Shown: positions 20,605-31,417 of the stretch, in pieces | How positions within the stretch are numbered: the stretch's first letter is position 1 | How the letters are laid out: each line of letters begins with the position of its first letter | From: Zygaena filipendulae | Lineage: Eukaryota > Arthropoda > Insecta > Lepidoptera > Zygaenidae | Direction: 5' to 3' | Length of the DNA: 64,000 bases | Assembly (NCBI GenBank): GCA_907165275.2 | Contig: OU015659.1 | Coordinates: forward strand, 11,202,501-11,266,500 | Notes under the pieces: model-generated | Told to the model about the DNA's origin: nothing | Seen by the model: the letters and a program-made list of their open reading frames with translations, nothing else | Databases searched by the model: none | Made by a program: the position numbers and the translations under genes

Positions 20605-23600
20605 ATCGCAGCCGGCGCCAAGCTAGGTTATTGTCGGTGCGAGAGTGTTCACCTAGCCATCGTAGACCCTTCATAGAGGTTTCTATCCTTGATCAAGATT
20701 TTCCGGCATTACTTGATTCCGGAGCTGATCTTTCTATCATGTCAAAAGAATATGCATCTTATTTTATACAACGTGGTTTTGTATTAAGTAGAGTTTCTTA
20801 TGGTGCGTTATCTGCAGACAATAGACCGATAGATATTTGTGGTTCTTTGACTTTGCCTGTAACTTTTAATGGCAATACGGTTTTTTTAGATTTCACTATT
20901 GTTCCTAATATATCTACAAACATTATTTTAGGTTTTAATTTTTGGGATGAGTTTGGATTATCAAATTTTTTTATCGAAGCTTTTCGGTCAAAATTTTCTG
21001 CGGATATAAAATATATTGTACATGAGTCAGATTTTTCTATTAAAAATAACATTCAATCTAGTGTCCAGACCTCAAGTAATATTGAAGTGTGTGCACAACC
21101 TGTTTCTCCTACTCATGTCGTCTGCTCTATACAAAGTCGTTCGGATCTCACACCCGAACAGCAGTTACTGTTAGACGAAGTCGTCTCCGAATTCGATGAA
21201 ATCTCATCCGAAAAGAATGGATTAGGTTTAACAACTTGGGTAACCCATACAATTAATACAAAAGGCCCGCCCATAAAGCAACGTTATTATCCTCTTTCTC
21301 CAGCAAAGTTGGAAGTACTGTACAAAGAGGTAGACGATATGCTGAAAAATGGTATCATCCAGCCATCTCGTTCACCTTGGGCTAGCCCGGTTGTTATGGT
21401 TACCAAAAAGGACGGGTCAATTCGGTTTTGTGTAGACTGTAGAAAACTCAATAGCGTTACGGTTAGAGATAGTTATCCTTTACCCAGGATACAAACTATT
21501 TTGGACAATCTTAAGGGTGCTAAATACCTAACTACCCTTGATTTTCGCTCAGCTTTTTGGCAGATCCGACTTTCTGATCAGGCCAGTCGTGAGCGTACTG
21601 CTTTTATAGTTCCCGGTAGGGGTTTATATGAATTTGTCCGAATGCCTTTTGGCCTAACCAACGCGGCGTCTGAAATGCAGCGTCTGACTGATATGTTAAT
21701 CGATTATCAATTCGATAACCAAGTTTTTGGGTATATTGATGATTTGGTTTTAGTTAGCTCGAATTTTATGGACCACATAGCTTTACTCCGTAAAATGAAA
21801 GAACGATTAAAGAGTGCTGGTTTGACACTAAATCTCAAAAAGTGTGAATTTTGTAAACCGGAGCTTAAATATCTCGGATATATAATTAATTCTGAAGGTT
21901 TAAACACGGATCCACAGAAACTCGATTGTATTAAAAAGTATCCTATTCCTAAGAACGCCAAGGCGTTGCGTGGTTTTATTGGTTTGTGTTCTTACTATAG
22001 ACGTTTTGTTCCTAACTTTTCTACTATAATCGCTCCTTTAACTTCTTTACTAAGTAATAAAAAGGGCAAAGAACCTATTGAATGGACCAAAAAAGCAGAG
22101 GATGCTTTAAACCAGCTCAAAGATGCCCTTATTTCTTCTCCTGTAATGATATGTCCAGATTTTAAGCTTCCTTTTAGTCTACATTGTGACGCTTCAGCCG
22201 TCGGTTTGGGTTCCGTTTTGACTCAAACAGTCGATGGGGCCGAACGACCTGTCGCCTACTATTCTAGGTTATTTTCAAAAGCTGAAAAGAATTATAGTAC
22301 TACAGAACGCGAGTTATTAGCGGTATTAGATTCTATCACTCATTTTCGTGGTTACCTTGATGGTATGCAGTTTTCTGTTGTTACTGATCATATGGCGCTG
22401 AAATGGTTATTGACTCTTTCTAATCCGAGTGGTCGTCTCGCGAGGTGGGCAGCTTTAATATCGCAATATACTTTTGATATCGTCCATAGGAAAGGTAAGG
22501 ATCACGTGGTTCCGGATGTTCTTTCTAGATTACATGTCGATCTTATAACCTATGACGATGGAACTCGTAATACAAATGACGGTTGGTACAAGAAAATATA
22601 TAGTTCCTGTATAGCTAATCCCCAACAACACCCTGCTTATCAAATTTTAGCCAACATTCTTTATCGGAGGGTCAGTAATAATGATGTTACGGACCCGGCT
22701 AGCGTATGGAAAATAGTTTTACCTATTGAAAAAAGGGTACAGGCTATTAGGGAGGTACATGACTCTTTCGGCTCTATTCATCCTGGAGTTCTAAAGTCGT
22801 ATTTAAAACTTCGGCAAAATTATTATTGGCCTAATATGTTTCGTGACATTAATGACTTTATTAGTACTTGCGATATTTGCAAGGCCTATAAAGTTCCTAA
22901 TTCGGTACCGAAAGGTCTCATGTCCCACCCAAAAAGGATTTCTAAGCCTATGTCTATGCTTTCACTCGATTTGATAGGACCGTTACCTAGGGCTTACTAT
23001 GGATATAAATATATTTTAACCGTTGTGGACGTATTTTCTAAATTTGTATGGTTGTACCCAATTAAAGTACCGAATTCTGCAACAATTAATAATTTACTTC
23101 AAAACAATATATTTTTTATATTCGGTATTCCAATTTCAATTTTATGTGATAACGCTACCGTATTTACGTCACGTCGTTTTCTGACTTTCCTGAGAGGCTT
23201 CGGTGTAACAGACGTCCGTCATACTCCTTATTACACTCCACAAGTTAACACGGTCGAAAGGTATAACCAAACCGTGGTGACTTGTGTGAGCATTTTGGTC
23301 CAAAACGACCATAGAAATTGGGCTCGAATACTGCCGCAAGTTCAAATATATTTAAATTCTTACATCAATCTGGTTACTTCTTTTACACCAAATTATTTAA
23401 TGTTCGGTAGGGAACTTGAGTTTAATCGAAGATCAGGTAGTACTTGTGAGCTTCCAGATACAAGCGTTAACTCCTATAGGAGGGATTTCTCTATGAGGTT
23501 GTCGATACTTCCTGATATTTATTCCGCGGTCGAAGATAGTCTTACTGAGGCTTTCTTTAAGAATGCCTCATATTATAATAAGGGTAGGAAGGCTGTCTCC

Positions 23601-23795
23601 TTAGAAGTGGGTGATATTGTCTGGCGGCGGTTATTTAATAGGTCTGTGGGGCAGGAATTTTATTCAGCAAAACTTGCTCCACGATGCAAAAAATGTGTAG
23701 TCGTAACGAAGAAATCAGGCCTAGTTTATGAGCTAGAAGACATGGACTCGCGTTGTCGGGGCACCTACCATATAAAAGATATATTAAAATGTTAA
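20601..23795 (+). CDS. pol: retrotransposon Pol polyprotein (PR-RT-RH-IN)
   Basis: Expressed by -1 frameshifting from gag; there is no ATG early in the frame. Residue numbers count from 20631. Aspartic protease LLDSGADLS (Asp29). Reverse transcriptase with LTTLDFRSAFWQIRL, FVRMPFGLTNAAS and the catalytic YIDD at 368-371. RNase H with HCDASAVGLG (Asp520), TERELLAVL and TDHMALKWL. Integrase with an HHCC zinc finger starting near His710 (HDSFGSIH ... CDICK) and a D,D-35-E triad at Asp780, Asp840 and Glu876. All catalytic residues are present and there is no internal stop. The protein converts element RNA to cDNA and inserts it in the genome. It ends at TAA, 436 bp before the 3' LTR. Confidence 0.95.
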   Translation, partial: LNRSRRQARLLSVRECSPSHRRPFIEVSILDQDFPALLDSGADLSIMSKEYASYFIQRGFVLSRVSYGALSADNRPIDICGSLTLPVTFNGNTVFLDFTIVPNISTNIILGFNFWDEFGLSNFFIEAFRSKFSADIKYIVHESDFSIKNNIQSSVQTSSNIEVCAQPVSPTHVVCSIQSRSDLTPEQQLLLDEVVSEFDEISSEKNGLGLTTWVTHTINTKGPPIKQRYYPLSPAKLEVLYKEVDDMLKNGIIQPSRSPWASPVVMVTKKDGSIRFCVDCRKLNSVTVRDSYPLPRIQTILDNLKGAKYLTTLDFRSAFWQIRLSDQASRERTAFIVPGRGLYEFVRMPFGLTNAASEMQRLTDMLIDYQFDNQVFGYIDDLVLVSSNFMDHIALLRKMKERLKSAGLTLNLKKCEFCKPELKYLGYIINSEGLNTDPQKLDCIKKYPIPKNAKALRGFIGLCSYYRRFVPNFSTIIAPLTSLLSNKKGKEPIEWTKKAEDALNQLKDALISSPVMICPDFKLPFSLHCDASAVGLGSVLTQTVDGAERPVAYYSRLFSKAEKNYSTTERELLAVLDSITHFRGYLDGMQFSVVTDHMALKWLLTLSNPSGRLARWAALISQYTFDIVHRKGKDHVVPDVLSRLHVDLITYDDGTRNTNDGWYKKIYSSCIANPQQHPAYQILANILYRRVSNNDVTDPASVWKIVLPIEKRVQAIREVHDSFGSIHPGVLKSYLKLRQNYYWPNMFRDINDFISTCDICKAYKVPNSVPKGLMSHPKRISKPMSMLSLDLIGPLPRAYYGYKYILTVVDVFSKFVWLYPIKVPNSATINNLLQNNIFFIFGIPISILCDNATVFTSRRFLTFLRGFGVTDVRHTPYYTPQVNTVERYNQTVVTCVSILVQNDHRNWARILPQVQIYLNSYINLVTSFTPNYLMFGRELEFNRRSGSTCELPDTSVNSYRRDFSMRLSILPDIYSAVEDSLTEAFFKNASYYNKGRKAVSLEVGDIVWRRLFNRSVGQEFYSAKLAPRCKKCVVVTKKSGLVYELEDMDSRCRGTYHIKDILKC

Positions 23796-24231
23796 GGGGT
23801 TTTGCGTAATTTTATTAATGTAATTTTTATTCGTTATAATTGTTTTTTTGTTTTTGTTTTTTTTTTTTCTTTTTCGCTCATAGTATTAAGTATTTTTAAT
23901 TATTTGTATGTCTTTCTGTTCTAATTGAATGTTGCTTAGCAAATTTTAGTTTCTATTAGATGTTTTTTATCTCTTTATTGTTTAACTATCTACTCCTTTT
24001 TTGAGTTTATAGTTCGTTAGGTACCTACCTTTTGTGTTTTTTTTTTTTTTTCCTTTTTTAATCTATAAGTTCATGGCTGTTCGTAAAAGGATTTTACGTT
24101 TTAATTTTTATTTTTTGTTAAGCTGATAGGTTGGTTTCTCCAACTATTATGACTAAGACTTTAATAGCTGTAATTTAGGGTTGTCACTTCAGGGTTTGCA
24201 CAATTTTTTTTTTTGTGTTCTAAGAGGGTAT
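23796..24231 (+). other. retrotransposon 3' non-coding region
   Basis: T-rich and without an open frame of note, so there is no env. It ends in the short polypurine tract AAGAGGG just before the 3' LTR. Confidence 0.8.
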
Positions 24232-24597
24232 TGTAGCATTCTGCTACAATATCAACCTTTTTTATTATTATTATTTTTTTGGGACGTCAGATGGAATTGA
24301 AAGAAGAGGGAAGTTTTTTTTGACAGAGAAAAGAAGGATTGGCGTTTGGGTGTGAATTTTAAAAGAGGATTTTTGGACTACGACCATGATTGAAGAAGTA
24401 GATAAAGGGATTTTTTATTACTAAGAAGACGACATCAATTAACAGTACCTGACTCCACGTGTGCTGTATGCCGTTCTACGCCTATTATAATTCCTTGACT
24501 TAAATGTTTACAAGCAAGAAAACGGAATTGCGAATTGAATTGAATTTGTTTACGGAATTGCGAACAGAGACCTCAGCCTGAGACAACATTCGCTACA
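24232..24597 (+). repeat. 3' LTR
   Basis: 366 bp, same as 18961-19326. Followed by the ATAC target duplication. Confidence 0.95.
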
Positions 24598-24619
24598 ATA
24601 CATAGTATACAAACGAAGT

Positions 24620-24740
24620 CCTGCACCACATCTATCCGTCTGCCTGTTCGTGATAGACTCAAAAACTACTGAATAGATTTTCATACGGTTTTCATCAATA
24701 GTTATATAGAGTAATTCATGAGTAAGGTTTAGGTATAGGT
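24620..24740 (+). mobile_element. Helitron-like fragment
   Basis: Only the middle part (AGATTTTCATACGGTTTTCA, TCATGAGTAAGG) remains, matching the 498-662 subfamily. Confidence 0.45.
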
Positions 24741-24755
24741 TAGTCCAGGCACAGA

Positions 24756-24991
24756 TGGACGCAGATAAGCAATAACATGTTAACCCAAAAAATTAAGTTA
24801 CCTATTCAGAACGATTTATTGAGAGTCAGGGAACATTTTTTAATTATGTGTTTACCTTATTACATTGTTTAAGTATGTACCTAAATATTAAACATAAAAA
24901 ATGTTGACAGAAAATGGCGCTATAATTTTAAAACACGATTTACTCAAAATTTCTCCATTGTGGGTTAACACACTATTGCTTATCTATGTCC
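24756..24991. mobile_element. MITE family B, copy 1
   Basis: 236 bp with 32 bp imperfect terminal inverted repeats: TGGACGCAGATAAGCAATA at the left against TATTGCTTATCTATGTCCA at the right, then TGTTAACCCA/TGGGTTAACA. GA is on both flanks, consistent with a 2 bp target duplication. Copy 2 is at 42287-42523. Confidence 0.8.
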
Positions 24992-25059
24992 AGATAATAT
25001 AATACTATACTCCAGGTTTTGTGTAAATTGGTTGAAATATAACACCTGTTGGAAGTATC

Positions 25060-25210
25060 GGAAAAAGTACTTCGTTACGCTTTCACAACTTAACTACTCA
25101 ACCGATTATAATGAAATTTACAGTACAAAGAAGGACGAAACTGTTTACCCCGGAATCCCCGCAGGAGCTCTGAAATTAACGCGGGTGAAATCGCGGGGAA
25201 ATTTACTTAT
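25060..25210 (+). mobile_element. Helitron-like element, truncated
   Basis: CTACTCAACCGATTATAATG, CCCGCAGGAGCTCTGAAATT and ACGCGGGTGAAATCGCGGGG remain. The final CTAG has mutated. Confidence 0.55.
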
Positions 25211-25215
25211 TATGC

Positions 25216-26037
25216 GACGATAGATGGATACATTTGATCTAATCTAATCTAATCTATTCTTGCAAATAAATAAATAAATAAATATACCTACCTACTTTTA
25301 TGTCGGTACATTACAGAGTTCCCAAAAGAAACCCGAAACTTTTGTAACGTTATAAAGTAATACATTATATTATAATACAGCTGCTGCGTTGAAGCGAATC
25401 GATGTAATAAATAAACCAGTAAAAGTTGTAAAAAATATTGAAGTAGGTAACCTACCTACCTTCTTTTCCAGTCAATAGCCCGATAGATTTCTCATTTATC
25501 GTGCGGTATGGACATATGCGCATTTGAGTATAACACAGCACCATGCAATTATATAGAAAACAAATCACATTTCACAAAAACAACAACAACAACAAAAAAC
25601 CAATAAAACTACGATCAACAAAAATTGTTTTCGTATACAAGCCGCAACACTAGATATATCGAAGACTAGTTTTTATTTATTGGCTAGAAAAAAGTATTCG
25701 TTCCAACGGCATTCCGCGGCCGATTAAAATTTTAAAATGAGAATATCGAGTTCGTTTTCAATGACACAATTATTCTTCGACTGGATTTTGTTGTTTTTTT
25801 TTTAAATTAATTCGTAAATAAAGACGCGCGGGCGTCGCGAAATGGCCCAAACAACGGAGTGACTGATAAAATGCGGTTGGCACTTAGCAGGTAGGCGGCG
25901 TGTGCGCATACACGGTGGAGTGAGCAGTCGTTACCATAAACAATATGAATCGGACATATCAGATGTGGATGCAGATGCAGATCGTAAATGATGCGTTTAT
26001 TACCTACTTATCGTCTCGGCTGAATTGGAAAAATGCT
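25216..26037. other. interval without recognised gene
   Basis: Includes a short (AATA)n run near 25270 and a locally GC-richer stretch at 25820-25930. No splice-flanked frame or motif was recognised. Confidence 0.35.
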
Positions 26038-26474
26038 TTTTTAATACAGTTGCTCAAAAAGTGGCGTATTGCAGGGACGTTTAGCGTTCGGGATGTGGGC
26101 TATTACATACTCGAGCTTTTTGTTTACCTTTCCCGAACTCGTGCGTTCTCTTTGCCAACTGTCAAATGGCGACACGACTTTGACACACTTTTTTGCATTG
26201 CGAAACGTAGGTTTCGCATTACTAATACGACTAGCGCCATCTCTTGATCACAGTTGGAACTTAGTTGAGTTTGTTGTGTTTTTGATATTTTATTAAATTT
26301 CTTCATTTTTTTCGCAACTGTATTAAAAATAGTTGTTCAGTACACGTGCGGAACCGTCATTGCAACTAGTTCCGACTGTCAACCCTCACCTTCGGCTGCG
26401 CCTCGGCTCGGGTAGACATTTGTCGGTACTCTTTGCAATGACAGGCTTTCCGCACTTATAATGAAATATACTAT
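26038..26474 (+). repeat. 437 bp dispersed repeat, copy 1
   Basis: Nearly identical (about three differences seen) to 30150-30586, same orientation. It begins TTTTTAATACAGTTGC, which recurs inverted inside at 26314-26329. The right part folds back (GTGCGGAA ... TTCCGCAC; CATTGCAACTAGTTCCGAC ... GTCGG). A diverged relative of the right part is at 50285-50445. Confidence 0.8.
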
Positions 26475-26847
26475 ATTTTTTTTTCTTTGGACTTAGGTAC
26501 ATATAGTACGTAAGTTTTCTTTCTTTTTTTTTTCTTTTAAAGACAAATCGATTTAAGAATATGTAAAATAGAGTGCCTGCTATGTTTAAATATTAATTTA
26601 GCAATATTAAAACAATAAATAAAAAATAAATTTGACGCTTTTTAAAATCAAATCAAATTTAAACTGCAAAATTATCATCAACAATTAATATAGTATTTAA
26701 CCAATATTATATTAATTGTTCTTATTCTACTATAGATTTCTTTTTTAATAAAATATCTTTGAAGATTCTTGTAGGGGGATGCACTAGTTTCACTTCTGTA
26801 GGTAGGTATGTGCCTTAATAAGATGTACTTAAAGAATTAATGGCAAA

Positions 26848-27046
26848 TCCTACTATTATTATAAATGTGAAAGTGTGGATGTTTGGGTGTTTGTTACTCA
26901 ATCACGCAAAAACGGCTGAACGGATTTGGATGAAATTTGGCATGCACGTTATCAGGGGTACAGAGGAGGACATAGGGTACTTTTTATCCCGGAATTACCG
27001 CGGAAACTCCGAAATTACCGCGGGTGAAACCGCGGGGCACAGCTAG
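26848..27046 (+). mobile_element. Helitron-like non-autonomous element, reference full-length copy
   Basis: 199 bp, A|TCCTACTA ... CAGCTAG|T. The 3' end has a CCGCGG-GTGAAA-CCGCGG hairpin, with the stem about 11 bases before the terminal CTAG. A 5' TC, a subterminal hairpin, a 3' CTRR and insertion between A and T without duplication are the hallmarks of Helitrons. The abundant short Lepidoptera-specific group described under the name Lep1 fits, though that name is from memory. There is no coding capacity; movement would need a Rep/helicase from elsewhere. Confidence 0.8.
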
Positions 27047-27280
27047 TATTATGGAAATTAACGTTGTTGTGATCAAAGAAGTTTATAAATATAATTAAAA
27101 TCTTATTGAAAACAGTATTTAAAGAAAAAGCTGCCGGTTAAATCCGAGTTGAATGTCAACATAATCACTCCACTCACTCACCAGTGGAGGCTAGTGTGCT
27201 AGTGGGTGTGCTCGCATCCTTGTTGGCTAACGGCACGCTGAGGCCGTTGTTGGTGCACGATTTAATTCAAAAGCTGAGGT

Positions 27281-27395
27281 TTTTTTTATTTTATGTCATA
27301 GGGGGCAAACGGGCAAGTAGTATACCTGATGGTAGGTGATTATCTACCGCCGCCCATGGACATCTGCAACAGAAGGCATGCAGCCGCGTTGCCGA
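27281..27395 (-). mobile_element. tRNA-derived SINE, 5'-truncated
   Basis: GGGCAAACGGGCAAGTAG, ACCTGATGGTAGGTGATTA and CCCATGGACATCTGCAAC, reversed, with the A-tail side at 27281. Its upstream side is joined directly to the MITE at 27396. Confidence 0.65.
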
Positions 27396-27631
27396 CCAGC
27401 GGAGCTAGGATGTGCAACATGATATGTTTATCGAACGAAAGATAAAATTGTCGACACGACAAATATTTGTGGGCGTCCAAGCAAAAAAGTGCAGTAGTGG
27501 GGTATTGAGTTAAGACTAGATTCGGTTAAACATTTTTTACCACTGGTGGACAAAACGATATATTATGTCGACGAGAATCGGTAAAATGGCTCGATAAAAT
27601 TTTATCATGTTGCGCATCCTAGCTCCGCTGG
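27396..27631. mobile_element. MITE family C with 28 bp TIRs
   Basis: CCAGCGGAGCTAGGATG at the left is inverted as CATCCTAGCTCCGCTGG at the right, continuing GCAACATGATA with one mismatch. 236 bp, no coding frame, no clear target duplication. Confidence 0.75.
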
Positions 27632-27837
27632 TAAACATGATCAAAAAAGAGGTTTTGAACATGCAAAAAATTGATAAAGATCTTTTACCGTTGCACCCAG
27701 ATCCACAGTTCCGAGCAAAATATGTCATTTCAAAAACCGGCATCGAATTCGAAACCAATCACAAGTTATGATTGATCGAATGGAATCAAGTTCATAGATA
27801 AAAATATATTAAAACAAATCCCTATTTCCCTTGGTCA

Positions 27838-27972
27838 CGGCATGTTTGGACCGATCATCATATTTTGCATACCTATACGTTGTCAGGAGGAAGGACATAG
27901 GGTACTTTTTATCCTGGAATTCCCCGGGGAACTCCGAAATTACCGCGGTTGAAATCACGGGGGACAGCCAGC
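27838..27972 (+). mobile_element. Helitron-like fragment
   Basis: CCGATCATCATATTTTGCAT, AAGGACATAGGGTACTTTTT, and a decayed hairpin ending ACAGCCAG. Confidence 0.55.
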
Positions 27973-28364
27973 CTACAATATAAAACTGTAAAAAAAACCT
28001 GCATTACAAATTGAGAATAATAATGAGAGATTTAGTATTCCCTTTGGGAACTCCGTAATGAATGTAGCTAATACCGCGAGAAAAATCTAGTAATTATAGT
28101 ACTTATCTACAAAATAAGTCAGAATTATCAATTAAAACAAAAATAGATCAGATTTTCAAAAGTAGAATCGCATGAAATTCGAGAAACTCTCGTGACTTGA
28201 ACCAAAAACAAAGATTGCGATGAGAGTTAATACTTAATACGCTGAGAACCTAAGTCGTGCGACACTCGTTATTATGTGTTGATGGACTGAAGATACGTGT
28301 GCACACATTTCTACTTTAAGTACATAAATAAACAAATACACTAACGGGATAGCTGAGATGGAAA

Positions 28365-28580
28365 GGCTACCCTGAGAGAAAAATAGGGGCTTGTTCTGTA
28401 AATTTCGCGACCGAAAAGTTTCCCACCGAAGATTGGTTAACAGTATTTCTGCTACCGGTGTTCGGTGCACCATATTTGGTCAGCATACTCTCCCATAGTT
28501 AGTTTTTATACCAGGCGAGGTCGCTTTCTGTGCCTGCTGATCACTGATATTGTGTCGTCAACACATCCTTCGGGCAACCT
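28365..28580 (-). repeat. dispersed repeat of unknown class, copy 2
   Basis: Reverse-oriented relative of 2770-3045: ATTGTGTCGTCAACACATCC, TTCGGGCA and TCCCACCGAAGATTGGTT. Confidence 0.5.
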
Positions 28581-29106
28581 AAGTGGTGTGTTTTTTAAAT
28601 TTATAAATTGACTAAAAACATTACTTATATTTTACTCGACTTTTTCAGCATAAGCCTTTTGCCATTATTTCATCTTTTATGCTGCTGTCAGCTATACCTT
28701 AGTATTATCTCAATGACTGACACAATACAAACGCAATGAGCTGCATCGCGCGACAGACAAATCTACACTCTATAAAATATAAACACACGTTCGAATTTCA
28801 CGTGAACGAGTGAAAGACATCTGCACAATCAATTTTCGAACGTATCCCTGTGCATTGGTGTTGAAATTAGATTGTTACAGGACACAGTCGGATCGCTGTT
28901 GCGTTGCGATTATTGTCAAGAAAATAGTGGCTGCTGAAGAATTGTAGTTTTAAAATGCAAAGCGTTGTACGTTCTGGAATTAGATGTATTGCGTTCAAAT
29001 ATGAGATACAATACACAGGTCACGTGTTGAAGCTTCTGATGTAAGCGACAGAATAGAGATACACAAGTAAAAACGTAATCATATTTTATTATATCATACT
29101 TTTACT

Positions 29107-29213
29107 AACGGCCACACTAAGAGTCGTTTTAATGATTACTTAATTTTAGGTAAAGATTTTAAAAAACTGTCGCACTCAGAGACGTTCATTAAATTAAAGT
29201 TAATTGGCATTTT
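29107..29213 (+). repeat. single arm of the foldback element
   Basis: ACGGCCACACTAAGAGT, TTTTAATGATTACTTA and AAAGTTAATTGGCATTTTAA follow one arm of 4697-4915. Confidence 0.6.
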
Positions 29214-29221
29214 AATAAATT

Positions 29222-29630
29222 TATCTTTTATCCGTCTTGCAGATTACTCTTTTTCCTATTTGAACTAAAAAAAAAATTACGCTGGTAACCCCAAGGTAGG
29301 TAATTTCTTTTTTTATCAATTAAAAATATTGAACACCTATTTTTCCTTTTTTTAAGTAGGCAATCAAAAAATAACGGCGATACATTGAATTTAAAATTTC
29401 GTATGACGTCGTAGGCCTTCTCTTGCTGCTTCCCCGTCACGCCTAGGTACATTTTATATTATGTAGGTACCCGTACTTAGTTATGACGTCGTGTCGGGAG
29501 CCCCCACTCCTAAGCTTTAATACGTTTCATCTAAGTATTTTTTACAGCAATTGAAAAAGCAAACAATATACATGTCTCTTATTTTTTATTAATACAGGAC
29601 GGACTCTAGAAATTTAGATTTTTATACCCC
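29222..29630 (-). mobile_element. CRE-bearing MITE family, diverged copy 4
   Basis: TCCGTCTTGCAGATTA at the left, AATAACGGCGATACATTGAA, two mutated sites (TATGACGTCGT twice) and AGGACGGACT at the right. Interrupted by unrelated AT-rich sequence. Confidence 0.55.
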
Positions 29631-29634
29631 ATCA

Positions 29635-29935
29635 TCATCACCCCATGTCTTACTTGTGCAGATTTCCTCAGGATGTTTTCCTTCAGCTTTAGCTCTGTGG
29701 AAATCCTTTTAATTCGTACATCTCGATCATGGATTGGTCCATGATCTCGATCAAAAACGCCTTCTGCTGTTGCAAATGTCCATGGGCGGCGGTAATCACT
29801 TACCATCAGGTGTACCACTTGCCCGTTTGCCCGCTATGACATTAAAAAAAAATTAGGTAAACCGGCATCGAATCCACGCCCTCTGAGATACGAGCGAGAA
29901 TTCCATCACTGGTCCACTGTACGACGGCTATAACT
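29635..29935. mobile_element. tRNA-derived SINE copy (+) joined to a second tRNA-like head (-)
   Basis: The plus strand at 29640-29855 reads GATTTCCTCAGGATGTTTTC, then CCATGGGCGGCGGTAATCAC and TTGCCCGTTTGCCC, ending in an A-tail. Next to it at 29860-29935 the minus strand has ACAGTGGACC-like A-box and GGATTCGATGCC B-box strings, the head of another SINE. Confidence 0.5.
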
Positions 29936-30149
29936 TGAGTTTAGACGCAAACCAGGAACTACTAGTAGGTAAATCATTCGGCGTAGTTAAAACCGCAAGG
30001 CATGAGTTAATATTGATCGATTACCTAACAATTACCGCTACTGTATAACTTTACTTCCCTAGTAAAAAGTTCGTTATAAATTGATAGCACAATCGCCTCA
30101 TAAAACTTATTTACTTCAGCACCAGAAGCAATGTACCAACAAATAATAA

Positions 30150-30586
30150 TTTTTAATACAGTTGCTCAAAAAGTGGCGTATTGCAGGGACGTTTAGCGTT
30201 CGGGATGTGGGCTATTACATACTCGAGCTTTTTGTTTACCTTTCCCGAACTCGTGCGTTCTCTTTACCAACTGTCAAATGGCGACACGACTTTGACACAC
30301 TTTTTTGCATTGCGAAACGTAGGTTTCGCATTACTAATACGACTAGCGCCATCTCTTGATCACAGTTGGAACTTAGTTGAGTTTGTTGTGTTTTTGATAT
30401 TTTATTAAATTTCTTCATTTTTTTCGCAACTGTATTAAAAATAGTTGTTCAGTACACGTGCGGAACCGTCATTGCAACTAGTTCCGACTGTCAACCCTCA
30501 CCTTCGGCTGCGCCTCGGCTCGGGTAGACATTAGTCGGAACTCTTTGCAATGACAGGCTTTCCGCACTTATAATGAAATATACTAT
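30150..30586 (+). repeat. 437 bp dispersed repeat, copy 2
   Basis: Same length, orientation and (with about three substitutions) sequence as 26038-26474; the flanks differ. Confidence 0.8.
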
Positions 30587-30659
30587 TATGCAGATGTACT
30601 TATTTATAAAACCTTTGAATGCTGTGAAACATGATTTCTTTGTGAAAAAATTTGGGTTA

Positions 30660-30873
30660 TGCCTACTAATATTATAAATGCGAAAGTAACTCTGTCTGTC
30701 TGTCTTTTTGTCTGTCTGTTACGCTTTCACGCCTTTTAACGGCTCAACCGATCACCATGAAATTATGCATACACGTTAGCAGGGGTACAGAGAAGGACAT
30801 AGGGTACTTTTTATCCCAAAATTCCCGCGGAAACTCCGAAATTAATGCGGGTGAAACCGCAGGGAACAGCTAG
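30660..30873 (+). mobile_element. Helitron-like element
   Basis: CCTACTAATATTATAAATGC start, (CTGT)n, GCAGGGGTACAGAGAAGGAC, ending CAGCTAG at 30873. Confidence 0.75.
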
Positions 30874-30979
30874 TATTAATTAGATAATTCTCAAATTGTA
30901 TTTTGTTGAAATGTAGAAGTTAATTATAGTTTATTGCGCTATAGGTACCTATATTATTCTTTGTCCATTGCTCTTTTAA

Positions 30980-31170
30980 TCCTTACTAATATTGTAAATG
31001 CGAAAGTGAGATTGTTTGTTGCGATCTCACGCCTTAACGGCTCAACCGATCACCATGAAATTTTACATAAACGTTGCCAGGGGTACAGAAAGGGACATAG
31101 TGTACTTTGATTCTGGAATTCCCGCGGAAACTCTGAAATTAACGCGGGTGAAACCGCGGGGAACAGCTAG
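30980..31170 (+). mobile_element. Helitron-like element
   Basis: A|TCCTTACTAATATTG start, ACGCGGGTGAAACCGCGGGG hairpin, CAGCTAG end. Confidence 0.75.
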
Positions 31171-31417
31171 TTTCATTATATTTTTTTTATTATACTTACC
31201 TATCTCCATTTTTAATAAAAGCTGCATTTGCTGTGCAATTTGCATTTTTATATCATATTCCTCTCAATTTTACGTTTGTTATTTTTCGTTCGGTAAATGT
31301 CATATTTCACTCGTCGCACTCGCAAATCGATTAAGCCCAGCCATTATTGATGAGTGGATTTTTTGTTGAAAGAGAAATAATAAAGTTCACTTTGTAATTT
31401 TTTTCATTACTAGCTTG

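Larger units (their letters stand above)
18961..24597 (+). mobile_element. complete Ty3/gypsy-type LTR retrotransposon
   Basis: 5,637 bp unit: LTR, primer-binding site, gag, -1 frameshift site, pol (protease, reverse transcriptase, RNase H, integrase), polypurine tract (AAGAGGG, 24222-24228), LTR. It is flanked by a 4 bp target duplication ATAC (18957-18960 and 24598-24601). The LTRs begin TGTAG and end CTACA and show no difference on side-by-side reading. No envelope-like frame exists between pol and the 3' LTR. The order RT-RNase H-integrase, the single-knuckle gag and the 4 bp duplication place it in the Metaviridae (Ty3/gypsy). I did not assign a named lineage. Everything needed for retrotransposition looks open, so it is potentially autonomous and recent. 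Confidence 0.95.

Noticed and set aside
20386..21961. Minus-strand frames inside gag and pol
   Set aside because: Antisense shadows of the retrotransposon genes.
23796..24231. Envelope gene of an errantivirus
   Set aside because: Only 436 bp of T-rich DNA without an open frame separates pol from the 3' LTR.
26069..30408. Identical small frames in the 26.0 and 30.2 kb copies
   Set aside because: Carried by the duplicated repeat; several overlapping frames on both strands, none with coding character.
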